Both the position numbers and the translations under genes were made by a program. From contig JAUSPK010000143.1 in assembly GCA_030655735.1 (NCBI GenBank), positions 1-13,989 of the forward strand: a stretch of 13,989 bases of DNA. Reading direction: 5' to 3'. Shown here in pieces: positions 12,821 through 13,989 of the stretch. Source of the DNA: Syntrophales bacterium. GTDB lineage: Bacteria; Desulfobacterota; Syntrophia; Syntrophales; UBA2210. The notes beneath the pieces are model-generated. The model was not told where the DNA came from. It was given only the letters and a program-made list of their open reading frames with translations, and did not search any database. Position 1 is the stretch's first letter, and each line of letters begins with the position of its first letter.

Positions 12821-13989
12821 ATGAATCGGTATAATGTGTTGATCATCGGATCGGGGCCGGCCGGACTTTTTGCCGCGCTCTGGCTTGAGCGCCTGGGCAT
12901 CGACAGGGTCGCAATCGTCGATCGGCACCCCTATCCCGCCGGAGGACTGCTCAACGACGGCAAACTGAATTTCGACTATCGCATCGGGATCGACCTGGAT
13001 GAGCTTCGGATCGATCGCGCCGCGGCAGAGGGGCTGATGGACGAAATCAGGCAGGTTCTCACGCGCTTTCCCCGCTGTCAGCAGGTAACCTTTGTCGATC
13101 ATAACGAAAAGATCCAGGGATTGAGAGATATCGCCGAAGAGCACGACGCCCAGTTCATCGCGCCGGAGCAGTGGCACTGGGGAACCGACAACGGCAAGGC
13201 GGCAGTCGACTATTTGAGAAGTTACCTCAAAAAGACGGACTTCCTGCTGGGGACGGAGGTGTCCTCCATCGAGAAGGATGGCGAGGGGTATCGCCTCATC
13301 GGCAGCCGCGATCAAGAAAAGGTGAACTATACGGCCAGGGTCGTCCTTGCCGCCCCGGGACGGAGCGGGGCCTACTGGTTCCGCGACACGGCGAAACGGC
13401 TGGGCATTGAGCATAACTTCGGCCCGATCGACGTGGGAATCCGGCTTGAACTCAACAGAAAATTCTATGACACCATCACCGATATCGTGTACGACCCCAA
13501 GTTCATTTTCCGCACCGCGAGACATGGCGACAGGGTCAGGACCTTCTGCACAAACCCCGGCGGCCGGGTCCGGGTGGAAGACTACTTCCAGTTCAAGCTG
13601 GTAAACGGTGACGCCCTCTCCGGCAGAAAGACGAAAAATACGAACTTCGCCCTGATCAATACCATCGCCCTCACCAAGCCCTTTTCCGATACGACGGAAT
13701 TCGGCCAGATCATCGCCAAACAGTTCTTCCTGCTGGGCGGGGGCAAACCGGTCGTCCAGAGGATAGGGGACTTCCGGGAGGGGAGAAGAAGCTCCGTATC
13801 AACCTTTAATAGCGCCACCCGTCAGTTCGGGCTGTGCAAGGCCACCTGCAATGCCGCCCCCGGAGACATCACCCTGGGGATGCCCGCCCGTATCATTGAC
13901 AATCTCTGGGAATCTCTCAAGAAGCTCGACAAGATCGCCCCCGGTATCCTCCACCCGTCCACGCTCATGTACGCGCCGGAGATCAAGTT
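12821..13989 (+). CDS. COG2509-like FAD-dependent dehydrogenase, partial
   Basis: 389 codons are open from ATG 12821 to the window end, so the C-terminus is missing. The N-terminus is a Rossmann FAD-binding fold: VLIIGSGPAGLFAA with the GXGXXG glycines at 10, 12 and 15, then an acidic-end strand VAIVDRHP. Other features fit the uncharacterised FAD-dependent dehydrogenases of the COG2509 type: RTFCTNPGGRV (240-250, Cys243), NFALINTIALTKPFSDTTEFG near 275, and GGGKPVVQRIGDFREGRR (306-323). In relatives the Cys segment often has more cysteines; here only Cys243 is present. It is soluble, with no signal peptide. AAGGAG lies five bases before the ATG. The terminator behind the stress gene separates it from that unit. 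Reaction and electron partner are unknown. Confidence 0.85.
   Translation, partial: MNRYNVLIIGSGPAGLFAALWLERLGIDRVAIVDRHPYPAGGLLNDGKLNFDYRIGIDLDELRIDRAAAEGLMDEIRQVLTRFPRCQQVTFVDHNEKIQGLRDIAEEHDAQFIAPEQWHWGTDNGKAAVDYLRSYLKKTDFLLGTEVSSIEKDGEGYRLIGSRDQEKVNYTARVVLAAPGRSGAYWFRDTAKRLGIEHNFGPIDVGIRLELNRKFYDTITDIVYDPKFIFRTARHGDRVRTFCTNPGGRVRVEDYFQFKLVNGDALSGRKTKNTNFALINTIALTKPFSDTTEFGQIIAKQFFLLGGGKPVVQRIGDFREGRRSSVSTFNSATRQFGLCKATCNAAPGDITLGMPARIIDNLWESLKKLDKIAPGILHPSTLMYAPEIK

Noticed and set aside
1..13989. tRNA, rRNA, CRISPR, transposase or prophage genes
   Set aside because: None were seen: there are no regularly spaced repeats and no recognisable transposase, integrase or phage protein.

Overview
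The window looks like a chromosomal segment of a moderately GC-rich anaerobic bacterium, most plausibly one of the Desulfobacterota (former Deltaproteobacteria, Syntrophales-like). That placement is an inference from gene content and arrangement: a CoA-thiolase next to a MoxR/VWA pair, an HpaB/4-hydroxybutyryl-CoA-dehydratase-type gene remnant, a COG2509-type FAD protein and strong GGAGG ribosome sites. No rRNA, tRNA, CRISPR, transposase or phage gene was seen.

Layout. (1) 1-892, minus: 5' part of a DUF2600/YtpB-type polyprenyl cyclase, cut by the window edge, with a near-consensus promoter. (2) 1149-2027, plus: a radical SAM protein of unknown substrate. (3) 2190-5504, plus: a tight three-gene cluster of acetyl-CoA acetyltransferase, MoxR AAA+ ATPase and CoxE-like VWA protein, preceded by a perfect 18-bp dyad. 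(4) 7803-5515, minus: a complete polar amino-acid ABC importer (lipoprotein receptor, permease, ATPase) with short gene overlaps. (5) 7956-8864, plus: an EamA-type 10-TM exporter divergent from the importer. (6) 9645-8875, minus: a SpoU/TrmH-type RNA methyltransferase. (7) 10288-9803, minus: a small lipoprotein of unknown function with its own strong promoter. (8) 10289-12217: a degraded stretch with several inverted repeats and a broken HpaB/AbfD-superfamily gene, damaged by a one-base frameshift in a C7 run and by loss of its C-terminal ~40%. (9) 12218-12613, plus: a universal stress protein with a terminator-like hairpin behind it. (10) 12821 to the window end, plus: a COG2509-like FAD-dependent dehydrogenase, cut by the edge.

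The part most likely to hold undescribed biology is the thiolase-MoxR-VWA cluster. MoxR/VWA pairs in known systems (CoxD/CoxE, NorQ/NorD, CbbQ/CbbO, RavA/ViaA) remodel or activate metalloenzymes or membrane complexes. Here the only enzyme gene in the cluster is a thiolase with an intact catalytic triad, which needs no metal, and the VWA protein has a degenerate metal-ion site. The rest is mainly ordinary transport, RNA modification and stress functions, plus one clear decaying gene.
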